DNA of 64,000 bases. Source: Kineosporia mesophila (lineage in GTDB: Bacteria; Actinomycetota; Actinomycetes; Actinomycetales; Kineosporiaceae). The stretch is taken from contig NZ_JAJOMA010000025.1 in the NCBI RefSeq assembly GCF_021129235.1, forward strand, positions 46,084 to 110,083, in the 5' to 3' direction. A program made the translations under genes and the position numbers. Of this stretch, positions 19,677 to 29,862 are shown in pieces. The notes under the pieces are model-generated. The model was given only the letters and a program-made list of their open reading frames with translations. It ran no database searches and had not been told where the DNA came from. The first letter of the stretch is position 1. Every line of letters starts with the position of its first letter.

Positions 19677-21368
19677 GTGAACAAGACCCCGAACGAGCAG
19701 CTCGGCCTGCCCAAGCCCATGAAAGACGGCGCGCTGCGCGTCGTCGCTCTCGGCGGCCTGGGCGAGGTCGGCCGCAACATGGCCGTCCTGGAGCACAAGG
19801 GCAAGCTCCTGATCGTCGACTGCGGAGTCCTCTTCCCCGAGGACCACCAGCCCGGCGTCGACCTGATCCTGCCCGACTTCTCCTACATCGCCGATCGCCT
19901 CGACGACGTGGTCGCCGTGGTGCTCACGCACGGCCACGAAGACCACATCGGCGCCGTGCCGTACCTCCTGCGCCTGAAGAACGACCTGCCGCTGATCGGT
20001 TCCCAGCTCACCCTGGCCCTGGTCGAGGCGAAGCTGAAGGAACACCGCATCACCCCCATCACGCTCGCCGTGAAGGAGGGGCAGACCGAGACCTTCGGTC
20101 CGTTCGAGTGCGAGTTCGTCGCGGTCAACCACTCGATCCCGGACGCGCTCGCGGTCGCCGTCAAGACCAGCGCCGGCACCGTGCTGCACACCGGTGACTT
20201 CAAGATGGACCAGCTGCCGCTGGACGGCCGGATCACCGACCTGCGCGCCTTCGCCCGCCTGGGCGAGGCCGGCGTCGACCTGTTCATGCCGGACAGCACC
20301 AACGCCGAGGTGCCGGGCTTCACGATCTCCGAGCGGGAGATCACGCCGGTCCTGAACTCGGTGTTCGGCGCGGCCGAGCGCCGCATCATCGTGGCCTCGT
20401 TCGCCTCGCACGTGCACCGGGTGCAGCAGGTCCTCGACGCCGCGCACGCGCACAACCGCCGGGTGGCCCTGGTCGGCCGCTCCATGGTGCGCAACATGGG
20501 CATCGCCCGTGACCTGGGCTACCTGAACGTGCCGCCGGGCGTCCTGATCGACATCAAGGCCGTGGGCGACCTGCCCGACGAGCGCGTCGTGCTGATGTGC
20601 ACGGGTTCGCAGGGTGAGCCGATGGCCGCGCTGTCCCGGATGGCCAACCGCGACCACCGCGTCGAGGTGGGGGTGGGCGACACCGTGGTGCTCGCCTCGT
20701 CCCTCATCCCCGGCAACGAGAACTCGGTCTTCCGCGTGATCAACGGGCTGACCCGCCTCGGTGCGAAGGTCGTGCACCAGGGCAACGCCCGGGTGCACGT
20801 CTCCGGCCACGCCAGCGCCGGCGAGCTGCTGTACTGCTACAACATCATCAGGCCGAAGAACGTCATGCCGGTGCACGGCGAGATGCGGCACCTGGTGGCG
20901 AACGCGGAGCTGGCCGTCAAGACCGGCGTCCCGCGCGAGCGCGTGCTGGTGGCGGAAGACGGTGTGGTCGTCGACCTGATCGACGGCAAGGCCGCGGTCG
21001 TCGGCAAGGTCGAGTGCGGCATGGTCTACGTGGACGGTTCCACCGTCGGCGAGATCACCGAGGCCGACCTGAAAGACCGCCGCATCCTCGGTGAGGAGGG
21101 CTTCATCTCCATCATCGTGGTGGTCGACCCGACCAGCGGCAAGGTGGTGGCCGGGCCGGAGATCCATGCCCGGGGCTTCGCCGAGACCGAGGCCGTGTTC
21201 GACAAGGTCCGTCCCCGCATCGTCGACGCCCTGCGCGACGCGGCGAACAACGGCACCAACACCGACACGCACCAGCTCCAGCAGATCGTGCGCCGTGTCG
21301 TCGGCCGGTGGGTGAACGAGTCCTACCGCCGTCGTCCGATGATCATTCCCCTGGTGATCGAGGCCTGA
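19677..21368 (+). CDS. rnj: ribonuclease J
   Basis: RNase J is a metallo-beta-lactamase-fold ribonuclease with both endonuclease and 5' to 3' exonuclease activity, central to mRNA decay and rRNA maturation in Gram-positives. The 563-residue product has the zinc motif HGHEDH at residues 85-90, HTGDFKMD, the beta-CASP region with SFASHVHRVQQVLDAA, and HVSGHAS plus PVHGEMRHL as later metal-binding histidines. The C-terminal domain (about 460-560) is present. It starts with GTG at 19677. The kinase gene psuK begins 10 bp after the stop, so the two may share a transcript. Confidence 0.96.
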   Translation: MNKTPNEQLGLPKPMKDGALRVVALGGLGEVGRNMAVLEHKGKLLIVDCGVLFPEDHQPGVDLILPDFSYIADRLDDVVAVVLTHGHEDHIGAVPYLLRLKNDLPLIGSQLTLALVEAKLKEHRITPITLAVKEGQTETFGPFECEFVAVNHSIPDALAVAVKTSAGTVLHTGDFKMDQLPLDGRITDLRAFARLGEAGVDLFMPDSTNAEVPGFTISEREITPVLNSVFGAAERRIIVASFASHVHRVQQVLDAAHAHNRRVALVGRSMVRNMGIARDLGYLNVPPGVLIDIKAVGDLPDERVVLMCTGSQGEPMAALSRMANRDHRVEVGVGDTVVLASSLIPGNENSVFRVINGLTRLGAKVVHQGNARVHVSGHASAGELLYCYNIIRPKNVMPVHGEMRHLVANAELAVKTGVPRERVLVAEDGVVVDLIDGKAAVVGKVECGMVYVDGSTVGEITEADLKDRRILGEEGFISIIVVVDPTSGKVVAGPEIHARGFAETEAVFDKVRPRIVDALRDAANNGTNTDTHQLQQIVRRVVGRWVNESYRRRPMIIPLVIEA

Positions 21369-21378
21369 CATCACCCAG

Positions 21379-22245
21379 GTGCTGTGCGCCGGCGGCGCGG
21401 TGGTGGATCTCAAGATCCGTTTCACCGCGCCGTCCGTCGTCGGCACGTCCAACCCGGGCACCGGGGTCACCTCGCTGGGCGGGGTGGCCCGCAACGTCGC
21501 GGAGAACCTGGCGGTGCTGGGTGTTCCCGTGAGCCTGCTGTCGGCCGTCGGTGACGACGCGCCGGGTGCGGTGCTGCTCGAGCTGTCCCGCGAGCGCGGC
21601 ATCGGGACCGAGCACGTCGCCGTGCTGGCGGGCCGGACGACCGCGCAGTACGTGGCCCTGCTCGAACCCGGCGGTGATCTGACCATCGGCGCCGCCGCGA
21701 TGGAGGTGCTCGACGGCATCACCGTCGAGCACCTGCGCTCCGCGTGGCCCCCGATGAAGGACGCGTGGGTCTTCTGCGACGGGAACCTCAGTTCCGCGGT
21801 GGTCGCCGAGGCCCTGGGCCGCGATCTGCCCGTGGTCTTCGACGCCGTCTCGACCCACAAGGTGATCCGGCTGCCGCGCGATCTGACCGGACTGACCCTG
21901 CTCAGCTGCAACCGTGACGAGGCCCGGGCCTGGCTGACGCACCACGGTCTGCCCGCCGATGACGACGATCCCGTGCTGGCCCGGCGCCTGCTCGACGCGG
22001 GAGCACAGTCCGTGCTGCTCACCCGCGGCGCCGACGGCGTGGTCGTGGCCGGTGACGGGGTGATGGTCCAGCTCCCGGCCGTCCCCGCCACCCCGATCGA
22101 CGTGACCGGTGCCGGCGACGCGATGGTCGCGGGCACCCTGGCCGCCCTGGTCGAGGGCCTCGACCTGGTGAGTGCTGCGCACCGGGGTGCTCAGCGCGCG
22201 GCGAGAACGGTCGAGAGCGAGTTCAGCGTGCTCCCGCACCCCTGA
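21379..22245 (+). CDS. psuK: PfkB family kinase, probable pseudouridine kinase
   Basis: A 288-residue ribokinase-fold sugar/nucleoside kinase. PfkB signature 1 is LGGVARNVAENLAVLGVPVSLLSAVGDDAPG (near 34-65) and signature 2, with the catalytic Asp, is DVTGAGDAMVAGTLAALVEG (near 239-258). The assignment to pseudouridine kinase rests on the gene directly downstream, pseudouridine-5'-phosphate glycosidase: in E. coli the homologous pair phosphorylates pseudouridine and then splits the product. The start GTG 21379 has no Shine-Dalgarno and lies 10 bp after rnj, suggesting translation by coupling. Without the neighbour, only PfkB kinase could be claimed. Confidence 0.85.
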   Translation: MLCAGGAVVDLKIRFTAPSVVGTSNPGTGVTSLGGVARNVAENLAVLGVPVSLLSAVGDDAPGAVLLELSRERGIGTEHVAVLAGRTTAQYVALLEPGGDLTIGAAAMEVLDGITVEHLRSAWPPMKDAWVFCDGNLSSAVVAEALGRDLPVVFDAVSTHKVIRLPRDLTGLTLLSCNRDEARAWLTHHGLPADDDDPVLARRLLDAGAQSVLLTRGADGVVVAGDGVMVQLPAVPATPIDVTGAGDAMVAGTLAALVEGLDLVSAAHRGAQRAARTVESEFSVLPHP

Positions 22246-22292
22246 CCGCGAACCGCAGGTGACGCGCGTCCTCCATCGTGCGTCCTCAACCA

Positions 22293-22368
22293 TTCGTGAT
22301 CAGGCAGAGCGTCCCCGGAGTTCTGGATCTCCTGACTCCCGGAGACCTGGGGAAAGCCTTGGCACGAC
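22293..22368 (+). repeat. decayed copy of the CGTGATCATGC palindromic repeat
   Basis: Between psuK and psuG, TTCGTGATCAGGC is followed by CCCCGGAGTTCTGGATCTC and then a partly complementary right side (CTCCCGGAGACCTGGGGAAAG). Its left half aligns closely with the well preserved element at 33514, differing by scattered substitutions, while the right arm has lost most pairing. Confidence 0.6.
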
Positions 22369-22394
22369 CCCGCCGGCGGGGGAGGATTCGTCGG

Positions 22395-23393
22395 GTGACC
22401 TCTTTCTCCGAGTTCGCCGGCCGTCACCCCTTTCTCGATGTCGGCGACGAGGTCGCCGCCGCCCTGTCGCAGGGAAAGGCCGTGGTGGCGCTGGAGTCGA
22501 CGATCATCAGCCACGGCATGCCCTACCCGCAGAACCTGGCCACGGCCCGGGCCGTCGAGCAGGTCGTGCGTGAGCACGGCGCCGTGCCCGCCACCATCGC
22601 CCTGATCAGGGGCCGGCTGCGGGCGGGGCTGGACGACGCCGCGCTGGAGAACCTGGCCCGGCCCGGTGACGTGGCCAAGGCCTCCCGCCGCGACCTCGCC
22701 GCCCTGATCGCGACCGGGGCCACGGCGGGCACGACGGTCGCCGCCACGATGTACGTCGCGGCGCAGGCCGGTATCGGCGTCTTCGCCACGGGCGGCATCG
22801 GTGGTGTGCACCGGGGCGCCGACCAGACCTTCGACATCTCCGCCGACCTGATCGAGCTCGGCAGTACCCCGGTGACCGTGGTCTGCGCGGGGGCCAAGTC
22901 GATCCTCGACCTCCCGAAGACCCTGGAGGTGCTGGAGACGTACGGGGTGCCGGTGGTCGGCGTGGGCACGCACGAGTTCCCGGCGTTCTTCTCCCGCACC
23001 AGCGGCCTACCGGTCGCGCACCGCGTGGAGACGGCGGCCGACCTGGCCCGGCTCGTCGACGCGCAACGCCGGCTCGGCCTGGCGCAGGGAGTGCTGGTCG
23101 CCAACCCGATCCCTCAGGCCGATGCCCTGGCCCCGGACGAGATCGACGGCATCATCGAGCAGGCCCTGACCGACGCCGACGGGCAGGGCGTGACCGGCAA
23201 GGACGTGACGCCCTACCTGCTGGCCCGCGTCAGCGAACTCACCGGCGGGCGCAGCCTGACCGCCAATGTGGCTCTGATCCGCAACAACGCCGCGTTCGCC
23301 GCCGACCTGGCCGTCGAGGTGGCAGGCCTATCCGCAGCCCAGGTCCGCGGCGTCGCCGAGGGCCTTGACGTAGATCGGGATCCCGGCCGGTGA
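22395..23393 (+). CDS. psuG: pseudouridine-5'-phosphate glycosidase
   Basis: PsuG reversibly cleaves the C-C glycosidic bond of pseudouridine 5'-phosphate to uracil and ribose 5-phosphate, salvaging pseudouridine from RNA turnover. The 332-residue protein shows the family pattern: VVALESTIISHGMPYPQN (active-site Glu and His) near residues 34-51, a glycine-rich FATGGIGGVHRGA, and VCAGAKSILDLPKTLEVLETYGVPVVG with the catalytic lysine. The GTG start at 22395 follows GGAGG by 9 nt and gives the normal N-terminus; the open frame upstream runs through a repeat and is not coding. Its last 66 bp overlap the convergent SGNH hydrolase gene. Confidence 0.94.
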   Translation: MTSFSEFAGRHPFLDVGDEVAAALSQGKAVVALESTIISHGMPYPQNLATARAVEQVVREHGAVPATIALIRGRLRAGLDDAALENLARPGDVAKASRRDLAALIATGATAGTTVAATMYVAAQAGIGVFATGGIGGVHRGADQTFDISADLIELGSTPVTVVCAGAKSILDLPKTLEVLETYGVPVVGVGTHEFPAFFSRTSGLPVAHRVETAADLARLVDAQRRLGLAQGVLVANPIPQADALAPDEIDGIIEQALTDADGQGVTGKDVTPYLLARVSELTGGRSLTANVALIRNNAAFAADLAVEVAGLSAAQVRGVAEGLDVDRDPGR

Positions 23394-24605
23394 CAGGTGG
23401 ATGGTGTCGGCGCCGAACCAGGCGTCCGCCGTGCCGAGCGCGTGCTGGTCGGCCTGTGTGCCCCAGTCGTAGAAGGCCAGGCGCGGCTGGGACTCGGCGT
23501 TGGAGCGCAGCACCGCGTTGATCCGGGCCGCGGCTAGCTCGAACCGGTTGCCCCGGGGCGTGCCCGCGTACCTCTTGCCCTGGCTGGCCATGCTGACCAG
23601 CACGGTGCAGTGACCGTGCTGGGCCATTTCGTCGAGCGTCGCCTGCAACTTCGACAGGGTCCAGCTGAGCCGGACCTCGAACTGCGCGTCGTTGGGGGCG
23701 AGGCTGGCGTAGGTGGAGTCGTTCGTGCCCAGCGCCACGACCACGGTGCCGGCCTCCCGCAGCCCCCGCAGCTCGTCGAGCATGGTGCCGTTGGCCAGGT
23801 CCAGCGCGTCGGAGGTCTCCTGGGCGACCACCCAGCGGCGCCCACCCTGCCCGTCCACCTGCGGCCGCAGCCCCTCCGACGTCAGCCGGGACACCAGGGG
23901 TCCCGAGCCGGCGGTGCCGACCGTGGCCTGCGCGGTCGACGTGCTCGAGGGGGAGGGGGACTCCGTCGGCTCACCCGGGATCGGGGAGACCGTGGCCCCG
24001 GACGAGCCGAACTCGGTGCCGTTGGAGGGGATCAGCTGGGCGATCAGGCTGTCACCGACCACCGCGACCGACCCGCGACCGGCGGCGCCGGGCCCGTAGG
24101 CCGCGGCGTAGACCGTGCAGGCGCCGTCCGGGGTGACGAACCGCGGCGACAGCGAGGCCGAGATCGCGACCTGTGAGAGGCCGGACAGCGGGGCGGTCAG
24201 GGAGTGGTCCCAGGCGAAGTCGGTTCCGGCCACCTCGGCCGGGGCCTGGTTCCAGCGCAGCTGCCACTGGTCGGCGCCGCGGTCGGTCCAGGCGCCGTCG
24301 GGCAGCGTGCGCACCGCCATCGCGGTGGGCAGCACCCCGGTCCGGTCGGACACGGTCCACGACACCCGCCACTGCTGGTTCGCGGACGGGTCGGTGCAGG
24401 TGGACGAGCCGTTCTGGTCGGCCTGCGCGGGGTAGGTGGGCACCGGGTCGGGTGTCAGCCGCCGGACCCCGACCACCCCGGCGATGAGGGCGATCGCGAC
24501 GAGCACGATCACGAAGAGGGCCGGACGGGTGAACGGGTGGTCGTGGGACGTCCGGGCCGGGCTGTTCCCCGGTTCGGCGTCGATCCACTCCTGCTGGGCC
24601 GGCAC
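23328..24605 (-). CDS. membrane-anchored SGNH/GDSL-type hydrolase
   Basis: A single-pass extracytoplasmic esterase/acyl-hydrolase candidate of about 425 residues. A short cytoplasmic N-terminus is followed by a membrane helix (ALFVIVLVAIALIAGVVGV, near 28-48). A variable domain and a Ser/Pro/Thr linker follow. SGNH blocks are VVGDSLIAQL (catalytic Ser), VALGTNDS (Asn block) and GADTIHLSPAG (catalytic Asp-x-x-His). The GDS motif lies before the Ser/Pro/Thr segment, so a variable insertion interrupts the catalytic domain. Start GTG 24605 is preferred because a TACATT -10-like hexamer lies 7 bp upstream, fitting leaderless transcription; GTG 24647 is the alternative. The substrate is unknown. 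It overlaps psuG convergently. Confidence 0.8.
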   Translation of the reverse strand: MPAQQEWIDAEPGNSPARTSHDHPFTRPALFVIVLVAIALIAGVVGVRRLTPDPVPTYPAQADQNGSSTCTDPSANQQWRVSWTVSDRTGVLPTAMAVRTLPDGAWTDRGADQWQLRWNQAPAEVAGTDFAWDHSLTAPLSGLSQVAISASLSPRFVTPDGACTVYAAAYGPGAAGRGSVAVVGDSLIAQLIPSNGTEFGSSGATVSPIPGEPTESPSPSSTSTAQATVGTAGSGPLVSRLTSEGLRPQVDGQGGRRWVVAQETSDALDLANGTMLDELRGLREAGTVVVALGTNDSTYASLAPNDAQFEVRLSWTLSKLQATLDEMAQHGHCTVLVSMASQGKRYAGTPRGNRFELAAARINAVLRSNAESQPRLAFYDWGTQADQHALGTADAWFGADTIHLSPAGIPIYVKALGDAADLGCG

Positions 24606-24745
24606 GCCCCTGAATGTAGAGGGGACGGGCGCGAGCGGGTAACGCACAGGGGCGGTGTGTCCGTCTCGGACGGGTAAAGAGTTGACTGCGGGCCCCGGAG
24701 AACTACCCGGCGGCGGGCCGCCGCCGCTGACCGTGACGCTCGGCG

Positions 24746-24774
24746 TTGCACCCGTGATCGGACGTGCCTATCGC
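24746..24774 (+). promoter_or_regulatory. possible ftsK promoter
   Basis: TTGCAC (24746-24751) and TATCGC (24769-24774) are spaced 17 bp, with ATG 14 bp after the -10. The transcript would have a leader of only a few bases and no Shine-Dalgarno. Confidence 0.35.
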
Positions 24775-24788
24775 GTAACCTCGCCACC

Positions 24789-27518
24789 ATGGCGACCCGT
24801 ACGTCCACATCTGGCGGCAGTTCGGCACGCTCGAATGCCTCCCGGAGTGCGTCGGGCCGGGGCCGCGGGACCGCTGCGTCCAAGGGCCGCACCACCAAGC
24901 CCCGGGCCACGTCGAAGACCACCACGAAGGCCGCGGCGAAGCCGGCCGCCCGGGGCACCACGAGGGCGCCGGCCCGGCGCACCGCCGCGTCCCGCCCGTC
25001 CCTCCCCTTCCGGATGGTCCGCAGCGTCTACCTGGGCGTCGCGCATCTGATCGGTGGGGGAGCCCGGGCCGTCGGGCAGGGCGCCCGGGACCTCGATCCG
25101 GACCACCGGCGCGACGGCGTCGGCTTCATCCTCGTCGCCGCCGCGATCGTGGTCGCCTCGCGGGAATGGTGGGGCCTGCCGGGGAACCTGGGCGTGGCCG
25201 TACACGCGGTCGCCGCCGGCACCGTCGGCAAGGTCGCGCTGGTCCTGCCGATCCTCCTGCTGATCGGCGGCTGGCTGGTGATGCGCCGCCCCGACGAGAT
25301 GGCCTCGGTGCACCGGATGGCGATCGGCACCACCGCGATCGTCGTCTCCGCCACCGGCCTGACCCACCTGGCCTCCGGCCTGCCCAGCCCCTCCGACGGG
25401 GCGCGGGAGATGCGCGGCGCCGGCGGCATGATCGGCTACCTGGCCTCCGCTCCGCTGAACGCCGGGGTGAGCGCCTGGGCCGCCGTGCCGATCCTGTTGC
25501 TGCTCGCGTTCTTCGGCATCCTCGTCGTCACCGCCACTCCCGTCTACGCCATCCCGGAACGCCTGCGGTACGTGCACGACATGCTCACCGGGATGGGCAC
25601 GGACGAGGACGTGCACCACCGCAACCGCCGTAACCGCCGTTTCGACGACGAGGGCCCCCTGCACGGCGACGAGGCCTACGCGACACCTCTCCTGAAACCC
25701 GACGACGAGGAAGAACCCCAGCCCGCCCGCGTCCGCAAGAACAAGGCGCAGCGCGTCTTCGACGTCGATGCCGCGGAACAGGCCGACCGGGACCGTGACG
25801 TCAACGAGGTGGACCTGCAGGATCTGCTCGACGCGGGCCGGGGAACCCCTCTCAAGAAGCCCCCACCTCCGCCGCCCCCGCCGGTCGAGCGCACCCAGCC
25901 GGTCCCCGTCGCCCCGGTGCCCTCCACCCCGCCCGAGCCCCCGGAGACCACCCAGCTGCCCGGCCGGGTGGAGCAGTTGCTGCTCGCGGGCGACGTGACC
26001 TATCACCTGCCGCCCTCGGACATCCTCAGCGCCGGCCCGCCGCCGAAGGAGCGGAGCGAGGCGAACGACAAGGTGGTCGAGTCGCTGACCCGGGTGTTCG
26101 AGGACTTCGGCATCGACGCGCACGTCACCGGCTTCAGCCGGGGCCCGACGGTGACCCGGTACGAGGTCGAGGTCGGCCAGGCCGTGAAGGTCGAGAAGGT
26201 CACGGCGCTCAGCAAGAACATCTCCTACGCGGTGGCCAGCGCCGACGTGCGCATCCTGTCGCCGATCCCGGGTAAGTCGGCGATCGGCATCGAGATCCCG
26301 AACACCGACCGCGAGACGGTGGCGCTCGGCGACGTGCTGCGCAGCCAGACGGCGCGGCGCTCCGAGCACCCGATGGTGATGGGCGTGGGCAAGGACGTCG
26401 AGGGCGGCTTCGTCATCGCGAACCTCGCCAAGATGCCCCACCTCCTGGTGGCCGGGGCCACCGGCGCCGGTAAGTCGTCCTTCGTGAACTCGATGATCAC
26501 GTCGTTGCTCATGCGCTCGACACCGGACGAGGTCCGGATGGTGCTGGTCGACCCCAAACGGGTCGAGCTGACCGCCTACGAGGGCATCCCGCACCTGATC
26601 ACGCCGATCATCACCAACCCCAAGAAGGCCGCCGAGGCCCTGCAGTGGGTGGTGAAGGAGATGGACACCCGCTACGACGACCTGTCGGCGTTCGGGTTCA
26701 AGCACATCGACGACTTCAACAAGGCCATCCGCAACAACAGCGTGGTGCTCCCGCCCGGCAGCGACCGCGCGCTCCAGCCCTATCCCTACCTGCTGGTGGT
26801 GGTGGACGAGCTCGCCGACCTGATGATGGTCGCTCCGCGTGACGTCGAAGACGCCATCGTCCGCATCACTCAGCTCGCCCGGGCTGCCGGTATCCATCTG
26901 GTGCTGGCCACCCAGCGGCCCTCGGTCGACGTCGTCACCGGTCTCATCAAGGCCAACGTGCCGAGCCGGATGGCCTTCGCGACCAGCTCGGTCACCGACT
27001 CCCGGGTGGTGCTCGACCAGCCCGGCGCGGAGAAGCTGATCGGTCAGGGTGACGGTCTCTTCCTGCCGATGGGCGCGTCGAAGCCGATGCGCGTGCAGGG
27101 TGCTTGGGTCACCGAGAGTGAGATCGAGCGGGTTGTCGAGCATGTGAAGGAACAGCTCCAGCCGGTCTATCGTGAAGACGTGGCCGTCGTGGCGGTGCGC
27201 AGGGAGATCGACGAGGACATCGGTGACGATCTTGAGTTGCTGCTCGCGGCTGCCGAACTCATCGTCACCTCCCAGTTCGGGTCGACCTCGATGCTTCAGC
27301 GCAAGCTGCGGGTCGGGTTCGCGAAGGCGGGCCGGCTGATGGATCTGCTGGAGTCCCGTGGCGTAGTGGGACCGAGTGAGGGCAGCAAAGCTCGTGACGT
27401 CCTGGTGAAACCTGACGATCTTCCTGGCACGCTGGCCCTTATTCGGGGGGAGACCCCGCCGGATGACGATGCCGGGCGGGTAGAAGATCTATGGGAACCA
27501 GGTATGGATGATGATTGA
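24789..27518 (+). CDS. ftsK: DNA translocase FtsK/SpoIIIE
   Basis: FtsK pumps double-stranded DNA at the division septum and loads XerCD action at dif; in sporulating actinomycetes the homologue helps clear DNA from closing septa. The 909-residue protein has a basic Ser/Ala/Thr/Lys-rich N-tail (1-75), four to five membrane helices (about 110-260), an acidic and Pro-rich linker with PPPPPPPPV (about 355-400), then the RecA-like motor with Walker [13 protein letters not shown] (near 555-565) and Walker [14 protein letters not shown] (near 668), and the DNA-orienting gamma winged-helix domain at the C-terminus ([38 protein letters not shown]). Full length for the family. It overlaps the NYN gene by 11 bp. 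Confidence 0.97.
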   Translation: MATRTSTSGGSSARSNASRSASGRGRGTAASKGRTTKPRATSKTTTKAAAKPAARGTTRAPARRTAASRPSLPFRMVRSVYLGVAHLIGGGARAVGQGARDLDPDHRRDGVGFILVAAAIVVASREWWGLPGNLGVAVHAVAAGTVGKVALVLPILLLIGGWLVMRRPDEMASVHRMAIGTTAIVVSATGLTHLASGLPSPSDGAREMRGAGGMIGYLASAPLNAGVSAWAAVPILLLLAFFGILVVTATPVYAIPERLRYVHDMLTGMGTDEDVHHRNRRNRRFDDEGPLHGDEAYATPLLKPDDEEEPQPARVRKNKAQRVFDVDAAEQADRDRDVNEVDLQDLLDAGRGTPLKKPPPPPPPPVERTQPVPVAPVPSTPPEPPETTQLPGRVEQLLLAGDVTYHLPPSDILSAGPPPKERSEANDKVVESLTRVFEDFGIDAHVTGFSRGPTVTRYEVEVGQAVKVEKVTALSKNISYAVASADVRILSPIPGKSAIGIEIPNTDRETVALGDVLRSQTARRSEHPMVMGVGKDVEGGFVIANLAKMPHLLVAGATGAGKSSFVNSMITSLLMRSTPDEVRMVLVDPKRVELTAYEGIPHLITPIITNPKKAAEALQWVVKEMDTRYDDLSAFGFKHIDDFNKAIRNNSVVLPPGSDRALQPYPYLLVVVDELADLMMVAPRDVEDAIVRITQLARAAGIHLVLATQRPSVDVVTGLIKANVPSRMAFATSSVTDSRVVLDQPGAEKLIGQGDGLFLPMGASKPMRVQGAWVTESEIERVVEHVKEQLQPVYREDVAVVAVRREIDEDIGDDLELLLAAAELIVTSQFGSTSMLQRKLRVGFAKAGRLMDLLESRGVVGPSEGSKARDVLVKPDDLPGTLALIRGETPPDDDAGRVEDLWEPGMDDD

Positions 27519-28167
27519 TGACATGGGCGACGACGCCCCCCCTTCGGTGGACGACCTGATTCCGGGCGGCACCGAGCTTGATCTTCTGGTGTGGGACGCA
27601 CCCAACATCGACATGACGCTCTCGAACGTGATCGGCGGCCGTCCCTCGGCGCAGTCCCGGCCCCGGTTCGACGCGGTGGCGAAGTGGCTGCTGGCGCAGG
27701 CGGGTGAGCGTGAGGTCGAGGGTGCGGTGTTCGCCAACGTGCCGCCCGGAGGTGCCGCGACCATGCGGGGCTGGGTCGAGGCCATCCGCTCGTTCGGTTA
27801 CGCCGTCTTCGCCCGGCCCAAGCTGGGCCCGCTCGACGACGTGGACGCCGACATGCTGGCCCACATCGCCGAGCGCCACCGCACGCACCGGCTGCGCCGT
27901 CTGGTCGTGGCCAGCGGTGACGGGCGGAACTTCAACGAGCCGCTCGAAGAGCTGGCCCGTGAGGGTGTCGACGTCACGGTGCTGTCGTTCGTCGAGGTCG
28001 CGGGCTACGCCCAGGAGTCCGACGTGATCCGGTTCGTCGATCTGGAGGACGTGCCCGGCGCGTTCACCACCCCGCTCCCGCGGGTGCGGCTCGACAACCT
28101 GCCCGCCGGTGGTGCGTGGCTCCAGCCGACCCGTTCGATGCGGTCTCTGCTCAGCGAGAACGCCTGA
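27508..28167 (+). CDS. NYN domain protein (PIN-like putative ribonuclease)
   Basis: A 219-residue protein with a NYN domain, a PIN-like fold of predicted metal-dependent ribonucleases. The N-terminal strand [19 protein letters not shown] carries the first acidic residue with the typical DxxN pattern; the second acidic cluster is in [13 protein letters not shown] and the third in [25 protein letters not shown], matching the family (D, D, SGDxxF). The start ATG 27508 lies 11 bp inside the ftsK 3' end, so it is coupled to ftsK, an arrangement shared with other actinomycetes. The RNA target is unknown. A stable hairpin follows at 28235. Confidence 0.85.
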   Translation: MMIDDMGDDAPPSVDDLIPGGTELDLLVWDAPNIDMTLSNVIGGRPSAQSRPRFDAVAKWLLAQAGEREVEGAVFANVPPGGAATMRGWVEAIRSFGYAVFARPKLGPLDDVDADMLAHIAERHRTHRLRRLVVASGDGRNFNEPLEELAREGVDVTVLSFVEVAGYAQESDVIRFVDLEDVPGAFTTPLPRVRLDNLPAGGAWLQPTRSMRSLLSENA

Positions 28168-28234
28168 TCAACCACAGATTGAGGACGCGCTGACCGGCGC
28201 CCGCACGAGGGTGGACGCCGGTGGTGGTGCAGTT

Positions 28235-28269
28235 CGGAGGGCCCCGGTCGGGACGACCGGGGCCCTCCG
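28235..28269 (+). terminator. hairpin terminator after the ftsK-NYN unit
   Basis: A 15-bp perfect stem (core GGAGGGCCCCGGTC and complement, loop GGGAC) is nested inside a weaker outer CGCCGGTG/CACCGGCG stem. It has no T-run. It separates ftsK-NYN from rimO. Confidence 0.75.
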
Positions 28270-28347
28270 GCGCTCACCGGCGTTCAGGAGGTATCCGGGG
28301 CGCATCTGACCAGGGCAGAACCGCGACCCCGAAACGGCCAGTAGTCT

Positions 28348-29862
28348 GTGGGCGTGGTTGCCCCTCGTTCCAACACCCGCTCCGTCGCACTGGTCACTCT
28401 GGGATGCGCCCGGAACGAGGTCGATTCGGAGGAATTGGCCGGCCGCCTGGCAGCAGCCGGGTGGGAGCTCGTCGACGACGCCGAGAATGCCGACGTCGCG
28501 GTGGTCAACACCTGCGGCTTCGTCGAGCAGGCGAAGAAGGACTCCATCGATGTGCTGATGGAGGCCGCCGAGCTGAAAGACAGCCCCGCCCGTACGAAGG
28601 CCGTGGTGGCCGTGGGCTGTATGGCCGAGCGCTACGGCGAGCAGCTGGCCGACTCGCTGCCCGAGGCCGACGCGGTGCTGGGCTTCGATTCCTACGCCGA
28701 CCTCTCCAGTCACCTCGACGCGATCCTGCACGGTGAGAAGCCGAAGTCGCACGTGCCGGTCGACCGGCGCACGCTGCTGCCGCTGACGCCGTCCGCGCGC
28801 TCCGCCGCCAACGTGGCCGTGCCCGGGCACAGCTCCGACCCGGTGATCATCGACGACCTGCCGACCGGCCTGGCGCCGGTCAGTGGCCCGCGGGTCATCC
28901 GCCGTCGGCTCGACGGTCGTCCCTGGTCCCCGCTGAAGCTGGCCTCCGGCTGCGACCGGCGGTGCACGTTCTGCGCCATCCCGGCCTTCCGCGGCGCCTT
29001 CCTCTCACGCCGCCCGGCCGAGGTGGTCAACGAGGCCCGCTGGCTGGCCGAGCAGGGCGTCAAGGAGCTGTTCCTGGTCAGCGAGAACTCGACCTCCTAC
29101 GGCAAGGACCTCGGTGACCTGCGGCTGCTCGAGACGATGCTGCCCGAGCTGGCGGCCATCGACGGCATCGACCGGGTGCGCGTGTCCTACCTGCAGCCCG
29201 CCGAGCTGCGTCCCGGCCTGATCGACGCGATCGCGGCCACCGAGGGTGTGGCGCCCTACTTCGACATCTCGTTCCAGCACTCGGCCAACACCGTGCTGCG
29301 CCGCATGCGCCGCTTCGGCAGCACCGGCGACTTCACCACCCTGTTGCGCGGCATCCGCGAGCGCAGTCCGCAGGCCGGCATCCGCTCCAACGTGATCGTC
29401 GGTTTCCCGGGTGAGACCGAGGCCGAGTTCGAGGAGCTCGCGGGCTTCCTCACGCAGGCCCGGCTCGACGTGGTCGGCGTGTTCGGCTACTCCGACGAGG
29501 ACGGCACCGAGGCGGCCACGCTCGAGGGCAAGCTGCCCGACGAGGAGATCGCCGCCCGGGTCGCGCACATCACCGGCCTGGTCGAGGAGCTCACCGCCCA
29601 GCGGGCGGAGGAGCGCATCGGCGAGCGGGTGCGGGTGCTGATCGAGGGCGTGGACGAGGACGACCCGGACACGGTCGTCGGCCGGGCCGCCCATCAGGGC
29701 CCGGAGGTCGACGGTCAGATGCTGCTGCCGGGCGTGAAGGCTTCACCGGGCGACTGGATCGACGCCGTGGTCACCGAGTCCCTGGGTGTCGACCTGATCG
29801 CGGTCCCGGCCGACGATGCGGTCACGTCCGCCACTTCTGCCTCGGTGATCTCAGCAGGGTGA
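28348..29862 (+). CDS. rimO: ribosomal protein uS12 methylthiotransferase RimO
   Basis: RimO is a radical-SAM enzyme that adds a methylthio group to an aspartate of ribosomal protein S12. The 504-residue product has the N-terminal UPF0004 domain with cluster cysteines C20, C56 and C91, the radical-SAM CxxxCxxC at C202/C206/C209 ([10 protein letters not shown]), and a C-terminal TRAM domain (about 435-495, RVRVLIEGV to VDAVV). It is somewhat longer than usual because of a 25-30-residue insertion before the radical-SAM domain ([16 protein letters not shown]). GTG 28348 or 28354 is the start; a TAGTCT hexamer immediately upstream suggests a leaderless transcript from 28354. It overlaps pgsA by 4 bp. 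MiaB at 62249 is its paralogue. Confidence 0.95.
   Translation: MGVVAPRSNTRSVALVTLGCARNEVDSEELAGRLAAAGWELVDDAENADVAVVNTCGFVEQAKKDSIDVLMEAAELKDSPARTKAVVAVGCMAERYGEQLADSLPEADAVLGFDSYADLSSHLDAILHGEKPKSHVPVDRRTLLPLTPSARSAANVAVPGHSSDPVIIDDLPTGLAPVSGPRVIRRRLDGRPWSPLKLASGCDRRCTFCAIPAFRGAFLSRRPAEVVNEARWLAEQGVKELFLVSENSTSYGKDLGDLRLLETMLPELAAIDGIDRVRVSYLQPAELRPGLIDAIAATEGVAPYFDISFQHSANTVLRRMRRFGSTGDFTTLLRGIRERSPQAGIRSNVIVGFPGETEAEFEELAGFLTQARLDVVGVFGYSDEDGTEAATLEGKLPDEEIAARVAHITGLVEELTAQRAEERIGERVRVLIEGVDEDDPDTVVGRAAHQGPEVDGQMLLPGVKASPGDWIDAVVTESLGVDLIAVPADDAVTSATSASVISAG

Noticed and set aside
19503..22136. An 877-codon minus-strand ORF across rnj and psuK
   Set aside because: It is antisense to two well supported genes and its composition is dominated by His, Arg, Asp and Val as in other shadow frames.
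24768..27143. A 791-codon minus-strand ORF across ftsK
   Set aside because: It mirrors ftsK codons and has no recognisable domain; long antisense frames are expected at this GC content.
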